64,000 bases of DNA from Heyndrickxia acidicola (lineage in GTDB: Bacteria; Bacillota; Bacilli; Bacillales; Bacillaceae_C), in the NCBI RefSeq assembly GCF_001636425.1, contig NZ_KV440953.1:1190847-1254846 (forward strand). The letters run 5' to 3'. Below, in pieces: positions 37,834 through 47,682 of this stretch. The first letter of the stretch is position 1; each line of letters starts with the position of its first letter. The translations under genes and the position numbers were made by a program. A model generated the notes under the pieces. The model was not told the origin of the DNA and made no database searches. It saw only the letters and a list, made by a program, of their open reading frames with translations.

Positions 37834-38841
37834 ATGTCTCTTTCAAGTTTACTAAACGGTTCGAATCCTAATCAAAAAGTATTTCAAGGGATTTTAAAAG
37901 AAATCATTCCAAACAAAAAGCCATTTAAAACAAATTCCGGTAAAGAAGCATTCTCTAAAACTCAATATGAAACATTAGTTCCCTATACTCTACTAAACAA
38001 TTATCATTCTTCAGTGCTAGGAACGGCGTTTGATTATTTAGCAAGAGTTATGCTGGCTCGAGTAGTTAAAAAAAATAGAGAACAATCATACACAAGATTA
38101 GTGGCTGAATTAGGATTTATGAAATTGTCAGAACAATTCTTACAAAACCATCCTTTAATTGAATCAAAAATTGAAAAAAAATTAAAAACCGCAATTAAAA
38201 ATCTAAAAGCATTCACCAATTATAAAAAAGATGTTAATGAATTAGCTTTAGATGTTTGTTTCTTAGCAAAATTAGAGCACGTTTTACGTTCTGGTCTCCC
38301 TCCAGCTGACCTTTTTGAAGATTCCTTTTTTGATGAACCTGCTGATGAAATCTTACAAGAATTAATATCATTATGTGATGTATTTCAGAAGAAGTTTGTT
38401 TCAACAATTGTCAGTCCAACTAGTGAAATTATATACAATCCTGATTTCCGCCCTGCCTCTGCTTTTGTTGGAGGTGCAGATGGTGACGTAATGATTGACG
38501 GAACGTTATATGATTTTAAAACTGCGAAAAGCATAGGTTATAAATGGCAAGAGGTTGCTCAAATGGTAGGATATTTTTTACTTAACGAAATATCTTTAGA
38601 TGTTAACAACGCAGATGATAATTATTTTGAAGATGATTCTTATCAACACTTGGACATTAAACGAATCGCCTTTTATAGAGCAAGATATGGCGAAATCGAA
38701 TATATAGACATATCATATTTTGAGAAAAAACTGATTGAAATAACTAAAAAGAAGCTTGCTACCTATTTCGTTAAAAACCCAAACCTTCATAGAGCTATGA
38801 TTGAAAATCTTCATATTTTAGAAGCACTATCCAATGCTTAA
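37834..38841 (+). CDS. Solitary RecB-like PD-(D/E)XK nuclease-domain protein
   Basis: The start at 37834 is preceded by AAGAAAGGAAATAACCT. In the 335-residue protein the nuclease core is D218 (GGADGDVMIDG), D227-F-K229 (LYDFKTAKS) and Q243xxxY247 (QMVGYF), the D-x9-DxK plus QxxxY arrangement of RecB/Cas4-type nucleases. The N-terminal 200 residues are mostly helical and charged, with no recognisable motif. No helicase or Cas gene accompanies it. It sits alone between the McrBC-like operon and the hsd operon, on the opposite strand from both, among IS fragments. A defence nuclease is plausible but unproven. Confidence 0.7.
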   Translation: MSLSSLLNGSNPNQKVFQGILKEIIPNKKPFKTNSGKEAFSKTQYETLVPYTLLNNYHSSVLGTAFDYLARVMLARVVKKNREQSYTRLVAELGFMKLSEQFLQNHPLIESKIEKKLKTAIKNLKAFTNYKKDVNELALDVCFLAKLEHVLRSGLPPADLFEDSFFDEPADEILQELISLCDVFQKKFVSTIVSPTSEIIYNPDFRPASAFVGGADGDVMIDGTLYDFKTAKSIGYKWQEVAQMVGYFLLNEISLDVNNADDNYFEDDSYQHLDIKRIAFYRARYGEIEYIDISYFEKKLIEITKKKLATYFVKNPNLHRAMIENLHILEALSNA

Positions 38842-39054
38842 ACATTCTTTTCTGAAAGGTATTAATTCCACATTTTCAAAATTCTTTGTACAAAATTATC
38901 ATTAATTAATTACTGCTGGCTTTGTAATGTATTTCAATTGTCAATATTATTTATCCTCACGAATTTATTTTTTTAAGATTGTGAAAGTGGTGAATATAAC
39001 ACAAGCCATTCAATAGGAATGGCTTGTGTTTAAGAGAAATCATTTTAATTCTTC

Positions 39055-39560
39055 TTATTCCTTTTATACAAAATTTTGAATGGTAGTTCGCCTATTCCGA
39101 CAACCCATTTTATTTCTTCTTTAGTTAATTTGTTTAATTAAATTAGTTTTTTTATTTGTTCTTCTATTTCCACGAGTATATCACTTTAATCCTTTTTCTC
39201 CACGAAATGAGCTAGTTCTCGACCTAACACTTCTTTCAAATACCTTTAAGCCTCATCTTTGGACATAGCCTGCCAAGTGTTACTTACTTTTTACATAAAT
39301 TACAACTCCAATATCTCTTTAAATAACAGAGCTTTGTTGTATAATACCGTATCCAATTCTTTTTATTCACAGAATTCAATATTAACCGGAATACTCTTGT
39401 TTACTTAGGATTTGATAACTGGTTTTCCTTGATAGTGAAAATTCTGTTACTGACTTCCCCGAATTTTTATAATCCTGGGTAATCTGTGTCCCCACTTCAT
39501 CTAGTACTCAAAAGAAATCCCTTGGAACGGTGCTGTAGTTGTGGCTGTTGCTATTTCTCA
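39055..39560 (-). pseudogene. Decayed gene of unknown family with several in-frame TAA stops
   Basis: A minus-strand frame reads as continuous protein-like sequence interrupted mainly by TAA: KELDTVLYNKALLFKEILEL, VSNTWQAMSKDEA, RYLKEVLGRELAHFVEKKD, SDILVEIEEQIKKLI, LNKLTKEEIKWVVGIGELPF with KILYKRNKKN at its end. Upstream, VLDEVGTQITQDYKNSGKSV in another frame may be its N-terminal part. The helical, charged style suggests a small cytoplasmic protein. I do not recognise the family. Confidence 0.4.
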
Positions 39561-40352
39561 CTTTTTGTTGAGATCAAAAATTACACTGACTACCGTCCTT
39601 GAAAATATTTTTAGAATAAAACCACCTTAAGGTACTTTAATTTATGATATGACTCTAAAAAAGAAGAATAGTCTTATGTTGTCACTTCAAGAGTTGTTTC
39701 TAGTTAATAAATCCAGAACGCAATAATGGCATAAGGTGCGGTAGGTTTATCATCACTGCCAAGGAAACCAAGATTCAGAATTACAGCTATATTTCCTCTA
39801 GAATACTGAATTGGATGATTTCATTGATCAGTATTGGCTGCAATGTATACACGAGCCTTAAAGAATTTACCATTAAATTCCTTTCAAACTATTCTGACCT
39901 TTAATTAACTAGGGAAAAAGCTTTACTCTTATTTAAGTATAGTCCTTGTTATCTTTTAAGTGTTGATATGTATGCTTTACTAAATTTTTGATCGTTCTTA
40001 TTTATTAACTATTAACTAACCTGATATGTGGTGGTGATGCACATCTTAGTCGCCCAGGTCTTGTTTTACCAACAAACGTACTACCCCCACCTTCAGTTTG
40101 CAACAAGTACAGGATGTTTGAATCCTAATAACTAATAATGGAAGAAGTATCTAAGATCAATCTGGGGACTTAATTCCCTTCTAACGGGAAGACGAGTGTC
40201 GTCACAAATAACTTTCTATGAAATAGTGAAAAGAAAATATATTAAATCCGTACCATTACTTGAAGTCACTTTTCGAGGAGTTTTTCGACATTGACGAGAA
40301 TACTGGACCAACTACTTCCATGGTCCAAGTATCTCCAAGAACACTGTTATAT

Positions 40353-40392
40353 AAAATAGTCCCCAGCCATTTAGTAGGTGGGGACTATTTTA
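40353..40392. terminator. Inverted repeat at the end of the hsd-abiH operon
   Basis: AAAATAGTCCCCA pairs with TGGGGACTATTTTA. It lies about 90 bases past the AbiH-like gene stop on the minus strand and is probably the operon terminator. Confidence 0.6.
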
Positions 40393-40478
40393 CGCTAGTT
40401 TTGTAATTCTCTATTATCCTATTCGATAAAATATAAAACCGAAAGAATCATAGGTGGGCATTCCATTAATTGTTTGCA

Positions 40479-43223
40479 TTAATGATGTATAACTTCTAAC
40501 TTTATTTGCTCTTCAATACTCATCAATTCATCATTCAACCACACTACTTTTTCATCCAACTCTATCTGCCAATCCTGTTTCAATGCTTGGGCATACTTGA
40601 TTGGGTTAGCTCCCGGATGTTTAGCTTTGTATCTCTCAAAATCTTTGCTATTAATAACACCACTAATATTTGGTATTCTAGTAATACCTGTAACATACTG
40701 TATAGCCGATAGATTGAGTTCATCTTTCGAAACAAACCACTCTTCAGAAAAATCCTTAATGACTTTATCTCGAGCTTGTGTAAAAAATTTACGTTTCAGT
40801 TCTAGTATATCTTTTTCTGCATTTATTTTTATATGAGAAATATCATTCGCAATTTCACGATAAATTCCCATTACAATTTCAGCCTTTTTCTGTTGCTGTA
40901 ATGCTTTATTTAATTCTTTTAGTGCAGATTTATTTCCCCTTGCATAATCATATAACAAACTATCAATTCTTGTATATATATTAGTAATTGATTTTCTCCC
41001 CGGATCATTTTCGTTATCTCGATTTGAACTTTTTACATCTTTCTGTTCTATAACCTGGTCTATCTGCTTAATAGTTCTAATTTTAGTACTCACTTCTTCT
41101 AAAAGTTCTTCAATAATTGATTGATTTTTTAATTTTGATATTTCTAAAAACAAGTTTTTTAATTTTAATAAGATATTATTATCTATTAATCCTTCAATAT
41201 TATTAAAGAGCTGGATATGGGGCTCTCTATACTCCAAATAATATTCTTTAATTGATTTTATATCTTTATCTACAATAAATTTAGTATCGTTTGAAAAAAC
41301 ATCTAAAATAACATCAACAATGAGATCACGACATGAAGTCATTAGATCTGGGGTTTTCAAATGAAAGAGTCTAAGTTTAGAGAAACCTACTGAATCTTCA
41401 TTACTTCTCATAATCGATGAAAGATTAAAAAATTCATCAGCATATCCTATTACAACTATTTCTTCAATTTTGTTTCCTACCGTTATGTTAGGAACTATTC
41501 CAGAGGAATAATCAATCTGTAAAATATTTAAATTTTTTAAGTGAATCTCTTCCTGGTAAGCATCTCCATCAGTTATTGAGATATTAAGCTCTAATAAATT
41601 TGTTGATTTTTCTAAGACATCTTTCTCAATTACAAGATTAGTATTTCTCAAAACTGTTAATTTTTCTATTTTATTTTGATTTTGTGTATCTGAGTTAATG
41701 TAGAAAATATTTTTTCTTGTATCCGTTAGATTAGATGTAAAGGAGCAGTCAATTATTTCAAGACTTCTTAGAGACTCACATACAGATACATCTGCACTCT
41801 CATTGTATCCATTTACTAATGTACAATTTTCCATTCTAATATAAGCCAAGCTACTACCATTAGTTAAAAGTTGGATAAAAAAATCACTATCTATTTCTGT
41901 ATTGGAAAAAATAACCTTATTCACCCATTTCAGCAACATTAAAAAATCCTCAGAACCACTAAGTTTATTAAAGTCATCTAAATCTAGTGTTTTTTCAAAA
42001 AAAACCCGAGAGATTCTAGAAGCATTTTTATTGAGTACCAAATTTCTTGCTATATGAAGTACCATCTCTATGTTACTCGGACTTATTCTTAATTCATTAA
42101 TATTACGAAAAGTAAAATGGGCTATAGTTAATGATAATTCAGATAATATATCTTCTCTTGGAAATTTATTTAACAAAAAAGAATCTATAGTCTCATATTC
42201 CTTATAACTAGTTACGATTAATCTATCCTGCAGTAATATTTCTAAGAAAGGAACCAATACAATTTTCTCAGCAACAGAAGAGCCAGATTTCCTCAGGATT
42301 TCTTCCATTTTAAAAATGTAATCATCTTCATAATAAAATATAAACACCTTGTTTGCTTTTTGTATTAATTTTGATAAGAATGGAAAATCACTTCCTTGAA
42401 GAGAATGTCCTATAATAAATAAATTATTCTTCGTATCTTCACTGTTTGAATCAATAGTAGACATTATCTTTTTTCTTGTTGAATTTAATAATTCATTTTC
42501 CTTTATTCTAAACAATTTATCATTAATTAAAGACTGAGAATAATGAATCTTATCAATATCCTCACTATCAGTAAAACCACCTCCAAATAAAATGTTTTCT
42601 TCTTCTAGACTTCCATGTATATGAAAAACTCTTTCTTTCGCTTTCTTCACTTCTAAACTAGATTTTGATATACTACTAGAGTCATAAAGTACACTTTCGC
42701 ATAAGTCCTCAATCGTATGCGTATAATTAAAATTAATAAAGAATGTGTTTTCATCTTTAATCATTTTCTTAAAAAAAGGGTTCACTTCTTCTGTAAATCT
42801 CTTGAAATTAGAATTCCCAATCTGAATCGTCTTTTGTTCAACCCATTTTGGGTATTCATCTGAAAGATATTCATGAAAATCTTCTTCTAATCTTTTAATA
42901 GAATTATTTACTGACGCTATGTCAAAAATATCTTGCGGTTCTTCATTTTTCTGAGTTCGATTATTTATTTTCCTTACAGTTTCTTCATATAAACTTTCAA
43001 AATCGGACCAATTCAAATGGAAATTGTCATATTTCCTTAAAAAAAGTCTGTTATAGTTGTATAATTCATAATCTTTAGCGAACCTTTTTCTAATCTTAAT
43101 ATATTCAATAAAATTCTGATATGAACTCTTGAGACCAAGACTCATATCAAATCCGTTTCCAATAATAACTATGTTCTTTGAACTATTATTAATATCTAAC
43201 TTTTCTTGACCCTCTATGTTCAT
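40479..43223 (-). CDS. AbiH-like effector fused to an HsdR C-terminal domain
   Basis: Start set at ATG 43223 behind TGGGAGAA (an upstream TTG at 43238 is in frame); 914 residues. Residues 15-330 are AbiH-like: IVIIGNGFDMSLGLKSSY at 18-35, then NFNYTHTIEDL, HIHGSL, ILFGGG and FIIGHSLQGSD. This order (GxGFD, NxNYT, HxHG, IGxS..D) also resembles SIR2-like Rossmann proteins. Residues about 440-640 contain irregular leucine-rich-repeat-like units (LRSLEIIDCSF, NLLELNISITD, LKNLNILQIDYSS). Residues about 746-902 align with residues 896-1052 of the adjacent HsdR at roughly half identity, sharing for example AIQYV, INSK and KYKA/RYKA blocks. It follows hsdR by 55 bases in the same operon. AbiH proteins act in phage abortive infection. 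The HsdR-like tail is inferred to dock on the HsdM/HsdS complex. Confidence 0.85.
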   Translation of the reverse strand: MNIEGQEKLDINNSSKNIVIIGNGFDMSLGLKSSYQNFIEYIKIRKRFAKDYELYNYNRLFLRKYDNFHLNWSDFESLYEETVRKINNRTQKNEEPQDIFDIASVNNSIKRLEEDFHEYLSDEYPKWVEQKTIQIGNSNFKRFTEEVNPFFKKMIKDENTFFINFNYTHTIEDLCESVLYDSSSISKSSLEVKKAKERVFHIHGSLEEENILFGGGFTDSEDIDKIHYSQSLINDKLFRIKENELLNSTRKKIMSTIDSNSEDTKNNLFIIGHSLQGSDFPFLSKLIQKANKVFIFYYEDDYIFKMEEILRKSGSSVAEKIVLVPFLEILLQDRLIVTSYKEYETIDSFLLNKFPREDILSELSLTIAHFTFRNINELRISPSNIEMVLHIARNLVLNKNASRISRVFFEKTLDLDDFNKLSGSEDFLMLLKWVNKVIFSNTEIDSDFFIQLLTNGSSLAYIRMENCTLVNGYNESADVSVCESLRSLEIIDCSFTSNLTDTRKNIFYINSDTQNQNKIEKLTVLRNTNLVIEKDVLEKSTNLLELNISITDGDAYQEEIHLKNLNILQIDYSSGIVPNITVGNKIEEIVVIGYADEFFNLSSIMRSNEDSVGFSKLRLFHLKTPDLMTSCRDLIVDVILDVFSNDTKFIVDKDIKSIKEYYLEYREPHIQLFNNIEGLIDNNILLKLKNLFLEISKLKNQSIIEELLEEVSTKIRTIKQIDQVIEQKDVKSSNRDNENDPGRKSITNIYTRIDSLLYDYARGNKSALKELNKALQQQKKAEIVMGIYREIANDISHIKINAEKDILELKRKFFTQARDKVIKDFSEEWFVSKDELNLSAIQYVTGITRIPNISGVINSKDFERYKAKHPGANPIKYAQALKQDWQIELDEKVVWLNDELMSIEEQIKLEVIHH

Positions 43224-43278
43224 AAGGCATTCTCCCAATAATCATCTAATGGTCTAAATTTCATCTAATATATCACGC

Positions 43279-46200
43279 CTAACGTAATTCATCATCCAAA
43301 GGTATAATGACTTCATCTAACCTCTTTCTCCATTGACGCTTCATTTCTGGTCCATATTTCAGCAGTTTTGCATCTGGATGTATGGCTTTGTACTTATCAA
43401 ATTGCTTGCTGTTAATAATTCCACCGATATTCGGAATAGGGTCTGTCCCTATCACGTATTGAATAGCAGATGAATGCAGTTCTCCTTCTTCCACAAACCA
43501 AGTCTTCGCAAATTCTTCAATCGCTTTATTATAGGATTCAGTGAAGAAGCGTCGTTTCACTACAAGAATATCTTCCTCGGGATTGATTTCATTGGTATCA
43601 ATGGCGTTTAAAATTGCAAGGTATACCTCTTTAACAATTTCTGATTTTTTTAGTTTTTGAAGTGCTTTTTCAATCTCGGCACGGATATTCTGATTATTGG
43701 CTGAGTACGTTTCTAACAGTCGGTCAATATAGGTTGAGTCAATATCATAAATCTTAATCGCATTTTCACCATAGAATTCAATGTCTGAGAAATCTGGAGC
43801 CGGTCCATCTTGGCTCCCTTCATCTACTAGTGAACCCTTAACCGTATTGTATACGCCAATATATTCTTCTAAGGTCTTCACTTGTTCTTGAAGTGCTATT
43901 GATTTCTCCATATCATCGTTGTAATCATTATATGTAACTAAAGCTTCGTAGGCATTGTTTAATTCTTGGAAAACCTTAATAAATTCAATTCGGGTTTCAA
44001 GAGGTGAGTGCTCGTTAATATCGGTTGGATTTGGAACTAACGTTTTTAGCAATTTGTGAGCCTTTTTGAAGCGTTTCTTCGATTGATCATAAGTTGGGTA
44101 AACAAGATTAGATTCCTCTTGTTCTTGAGAATATAACTTTGTCGCATCCTTTACATTTTGCTCCATGGTTGAAGGTTTTCGTAATGTCACAATCAATCCT
44201 TTTGTCTTTCCTGGATAGGTACGATTGGTTCTAGAAAAGGCTTGGATTAAATTCGCATAATTTAAATTTCGATCTACAAATAACGTTTGAATCGCTGGTG
44301 CATCGAAACCAGTTAATAATCGATCTACGACAATGACAAGATCAATTTGTTTCCCGAATTCTTTGAATTCCCCTTTTTTACGAGCTAAACGATTGTTGAT
44401 ATCGCCATTATATCGTTCAATATTTTCTATTGACCAAGCAGTATGATAATAATCGTTATAATCCTTGATAATTTCTTTCATTTCATCTTGAATTTGTTTG
44501 GAATTATCTTCGTTTTCTTGTATCGAATAGGTGATAGCAATCCGTGGGAAATCTGGATCTTCAATCGTACGCCCCGTTCGAATCGGCTGTCCAGCAAATT
44601 CTTTCGTCAACCATTCTTGATCTTTGGTCAGTTCCTTGATTGCTTGATAATAGCGTTTCGCCATATCAATGGAACTGGTGGTTAAAATCGCTGACTTTTG
44701 TGGGCGACCGTTTTGGAAATCAAATTTGGTATAGGCATTATCCGGTCGAAAAATCTTATGAATGACTTTTTGAATATGTCCATCACTCTCAAAAGAAGAT
44801 GGTTCAATGTATGCTTCTTTTTCCATTCCATCCATTTTATCAATCATGTCGTTAATTTCATCATCACTAACATTGGCGTATTTTTCATTTTGACGCAGTT
44901 GATTAAAAATATAATTATTTAATGATGTTGGATCAATCGTATCTTCGTGCTCGACATGGAATCCTAAAACAGCCCCATCATCTAACGCATTCTTAATCGT
45001 GTAGGTGTGCAATCTTTCTCCATATTGATCATAAGTGGTACGAGCTAATCGGCCTTTAGCTTGTTTCTTATTTACATCAAATATCGGTGTACCTGTAAAT
45101 CCAAACCATGTAGAATTTGGAAAGAAGCCCTTAATCACTTCCATCCCTTCTGCACTTAACGCTCGATGGCATTCATCTACGACAAACACGATATGTTGTC
45201 CCAATAGATTTTTAAAGCGCTGAGTGCCTTTTTGTTCTTCTAGTCTATGAGCATAACGCAAGGCAGCTTCTAATTTTTGACGAGTGGTAATGATCACTGT
45301 GTTGGAATTAGCATCGGATAGTAGAGTATCACTTAACTCCTTTGCACTCCCGGTTCCGATAATCAAGCTATTTGACTTGGATTTACCAGAAGAAATACCG
45401 GTATTAAACTCGGAAGCAAATTTGGTGAATTCAGTGGTAGTTTGATTGTCCAAGTCTTTTCGGTCAATGAGCATAATGGTACGATCTACACCTGGTTTAC
45501 GAGCTAATAACTTTGTAGAAACAAAGCTTGTCAACGTTTTTCCTGAACCAGTCGCATGCCAAACATATCCGGATTCATTCTTCATGGCAGAAGTAAACAA
45601 GGCTTCAATTGCATGAATTTGATAAGGGTGTAATACCATTAAGGTTTTATTGTCTTGGTCCTCACTAACGATTGAATAATGAGCAATCAATCTATGTGCA
45701 TTTGGTATATTTAATACTTGTTTCACAAATTCATAGAGATTTTCTACTTTTCTATTGTCCTTTGTCCGCCAGCTAAAAACAAATTTCTTATGCATATCTT
45801 TTGGCATTCCATTGGCAAAATAACGAGTCGTTTGTTCGTTGGAAATGACGAATAACTGAAGAGTAGAGAAGATATTATTTCTAAACATTCCTTCTTCTGC
45901 GTATTTCTTGATTTGATTATAAGCTTGGAATACGCCATCTTTGGCACTGACCTGTTTCAATTCAATTTGAACAATTGGTAACCCATTGATTAAGAGTGTC
46001 ACATCAAAACGGCGATCACGACCATCAATGTTTGCCTTTTGTTTCGCAATCTGATGAACGACTTCGTATGTAGAGATTCCGCCACCAATGTTTTGATTGG
46101 AATACAACACTAACGACATTGAACCCAGTGAAACATCTTCACGTTCAATTGTAATACGAGCAATTCCATTCTCCCCTTTAAGCCATCTAGCAGCCTCAAA

Positions 46201-46437
46201 GGGTGTCTGTGTTTTCAATAGTAATTCTGTTTTAATCGTGTCAAATTCTTTATCAGAAATGGGATGTTCCCCAATTTCTGATAAGTTATTTTGCGTAATC
46301 TTTTGACGTAAGTTCTTCCATAGGTCTTTTTCGGTTTTTAAATCTGGACGATAATTCCACTGATTATGGCCTTCCCCTAACACCTGAATCAGTCGACGTT
46401 CCACTTCAACTTCATCATTATGTGGTATCTTCGTCAT
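43279..46437 (-). CDS. hsdR: Type I restriction enzyme, R (motor/nuclease) subunit
   Basis: A 1052-residue HsdR. The N-terminal nuclease has E159-L-K161 in QIELKQVSA; the SF2 translocase follows with Walker A HATGSGKT (294-301), the DEAD-like box VDECHRA (D421), FTGTPIF, and the late helicase motif AFSRTNRTY. The C-terminal helical domain (about 896-1052) is the part that contacts the methyltransferase in this class of enzyme, and it is duplicated in the next gene. It cuts unmodified DNA after ATP-driven translocation. It starts 21 bases after the hsdS stop. No lesions are visible. Confidence 0.96.
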   Translation of the reverse strand: MTKIPHNDEVEVERRLIQVLGEGHNQWNYRPDLKTEKDLWKNLRQKITQNNLSEIGEHPISDKEFDTIKTELLLKTQTPFEAARWLKGENGIARITIEREDVSLGSMSLVLYSNQNIGGGISTYEVVHQIAKQKANIDGRDRRFDVTLLINGLPIVQIELKQVSAKDGVFQAYNQIKKYAEEGMFRNNIFSTLQLFVISNEQTTRYFANGMPKDMHKKFVFSWRTKDNRKVENLYEFVKQVLNIPNAHRLIAHYSIVSEDQDNKTLMVLHPYQIHAIEALFTSAMKNESGYVWHATGSGKTLTSFVSTKLLARKPGVDRTIMLIDRKDLDNQTTTEFTKFASEFNTGISSGKSKSNSLIIGTGSAKELSDTLLSDANSNTVIITTRQKLEAALRYAHRLEEQKGTQRFKNLLGQHIVFVVDECHRALSAEGMEVIKGFFPNSTWFGFTGTPIFDVNKKQAKGRLARTTYDQYGERLHTYTIKNALDDGAVLGFHVEHEDTIDPTSLNNYIFNQLRQNEKYANVSDDEINDMIDKMDGMEKEAYIEPSSFESDGHIQKVIHKIFRPDNAYTKFDFQNGRPQKSAILTTSSIDMAKRYYQAIKELTKDQEWLTKEFAGQPIRTGRTIEDPDFPRIAITYSIQENEDNSKQIQDEMKEIIKDYNDYYHTAWSIENIERYNGDINNRLARKKGEFKEFGKQIDLVIVVDRLLTGFDAPAIQTLFVDRNLNYANLIQAFSRTNRTYPGKTKGLIVTLRKPSTMEQNVKDATKLYSQEQEESNLVYPTYDQSKKRFKKAHKLLKTLVPNPTDINEHSPLETRIEFIKVFQELNNAYEALVTYNDYNDDMEKSIALQEQVKTLEEYIGVYNTVKGSLVDEGSQDGPAPDFSDIEFYGENAIKIYDIDSTYIDRLLETYSANNQNIRAEIEKALQKLKKSEIVKEVYLAILNAIDTNEINPEEDILVVKRRFFTESYNKAIEEFAKTWFVEEGELHSSAIQYVIGTDPIPNIGGIINSKQFDKYKAIHPDAKLLKYGPEMKRQWRKRLDEVIIPLDDELR

Positions 46438-46458
46438 ATTTCACCTTCCTTTACTTAA

Positions 46459-47682
46459 TCATACAAACATCTTTTGTAGGAATGCTTCTTTCGCTTTTTT
46501 CAAGACTTCTAATTCACGTTGATGGATTTCAATCATGTTGTCGAACTGTTTGAAGAAGTTACCGATTTTGATTTGTTCCTCAATAGATGGTGATATTATT
46601 TCCACATCAGAAACTAGTTGTTTGTTAAGCCCACCACGAGTACCATCCCCAGATGAAATCAAACGTAACTCGTTGTAACGTTTTTCTAGGCTCTGAAAAA
46701 TAAACTCGTAGTGTAGTTCGCCTTTTGGAACAATTGCTGCAATAGATTGATTGGTTGTTAATGGAATCTGATTAATAGCTACTGTTCCTCGAGTTTTTCC
46801 CTGCCCGGCTAATGCAATTAAAACAGAGTTTTTTTTCACCCAACGTGCACTTGACTTTTCGAATCCTAGTTTAGAAATCATATTATCCGTAGATGAAAGA
46901 CGCTTTTTATTAACCTCACCAGAAGACATCCAAGGGATTTCTTTTGGTTCCCAGTATTCTTGCATTTGAGTCTTTGGAGTTCCCCCTGTTAATATTTCCG
47001 CATGATTTCCTAACTTACGATATTCCCAATCTCCAGAAAATCCTGAGAAACGAACCTCCGGCACTAGCTCCAATCCTTTAGGAAACATTTTTCGTAAGAA
47101 TCCCTGTTTTGCTTGTTTAAGTGTGGTTAGTTCGTGCTGATGAAGATCGATTATATCATCTAGCTTTTTAAAAAATTTACCGATTTTGGCTTGTTCCTCT
47201 ATTTGAGTTGGCGCATCTATTTTTAGGTTAACAAAATCTTTTTTATTAAGGACTCTATTTCTTCCTGCTCCTCCCGGTGATATTAGCTCCATTTTTTTTC
47301 GAAACTTTTCCTGAGATACGGAATAACGAATAAAGTTGATATCCGATTTATCAATAATGTAAGTTGGAAAGCGGTGTGAAACAAGTAATCCATCATCTTT
47401 TTTACTTGCTACAGCAATTGCATGTTCCCATGCAAAAGTAATATTGACGAGTAGGTCATTTTCTTTGACAACATATAATTTATCCATTGAGACGGTTTTT
47501 GGATCATCTACTTTTTGGTGGAATGTTCCTTTTGCATGTGAACGAACTGAAATTCGCTCATAAGGTCTATCTGGTTTCGGTACTTCTCGAACTACAGGTG
47601 TTACTAATTCATTTAACTTACGCTGCTCCCAACCTGTAGTAAATCCTGAAAATCGAATTTCTGGTGTATGTTTATTTTTCAC
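46459..47682 (-). CDS. hsdS: Type I restriction enzyme, S (specificity) subunit
   Basis: The 407-residue protein shows the two-fold HsdS plan: a first target recognition domain starting at RFSGFTTGWEQRKLNEL and ending in a conserved helix (IGKFFKKLDDIIDLHQHEL), then a second starting RFSGFSGDWEYRKLG and ending IGNFFKQFDNMIEIHQREL. The repeated helices dimerise and set the spacing between the half-sites. It overlaps hsdM by 11 bases. The recognised sequence cannot be deduced. Confidence 0.95.
   Translation of the reverse strand: MKNKHTPEIRFSGFTTGWEQRKLNELVTPVVREVPKPDRPYERISVRSHAKGTFHQKVDDPKTVSMDKLYVVKENDLLVNITFAWEHAIAVASKKDDGLLVSHRFPTYIIDKSDINFIRYSVSQEKFRKKMELISPGGAGRNRVLNKKDFVNLKIDAPTQIEEQAKIGKFFKKLDDIIDLHQHELTTLKQAKQGFLRKMFPKGLELVPEVRFSGFSGDWEYRKLGNHAEILTGGTPKTQMQEYWEPKEIPWMSSGEVNKKRLSSTDNMISKLGFEKSSARWVKKNSVLIALAGQGKTRGTVAINQIPLTTNQSIAAIVPKGELHYEFIFQSLEKRYNELRLISSGDGTRGGLNKQLVSDVEIISPSIEEQIKIGNFFKQFDNMIEIHQRELEVLKKAKEAFLQKMFV

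Larger units (their letters stand above)
38842..40478. other. 1.6-kb stretch of decayed sequence
   Basis: No intact gene. An inverted repeat AACACAAGCCATTC/GAATGGCTTGTGTT at 38998-39031 may end the RecB-like transcript. A decayed minus-strand gene at 39055-39560 is listed separately. Coding-like plus-strand bits without a usable frame occur at 40031-40130 (GGDAHLSRPGLVLPTN) and 40190-40330 (RRVSSQITFYEIVKRKY). Confidence 0.4.
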
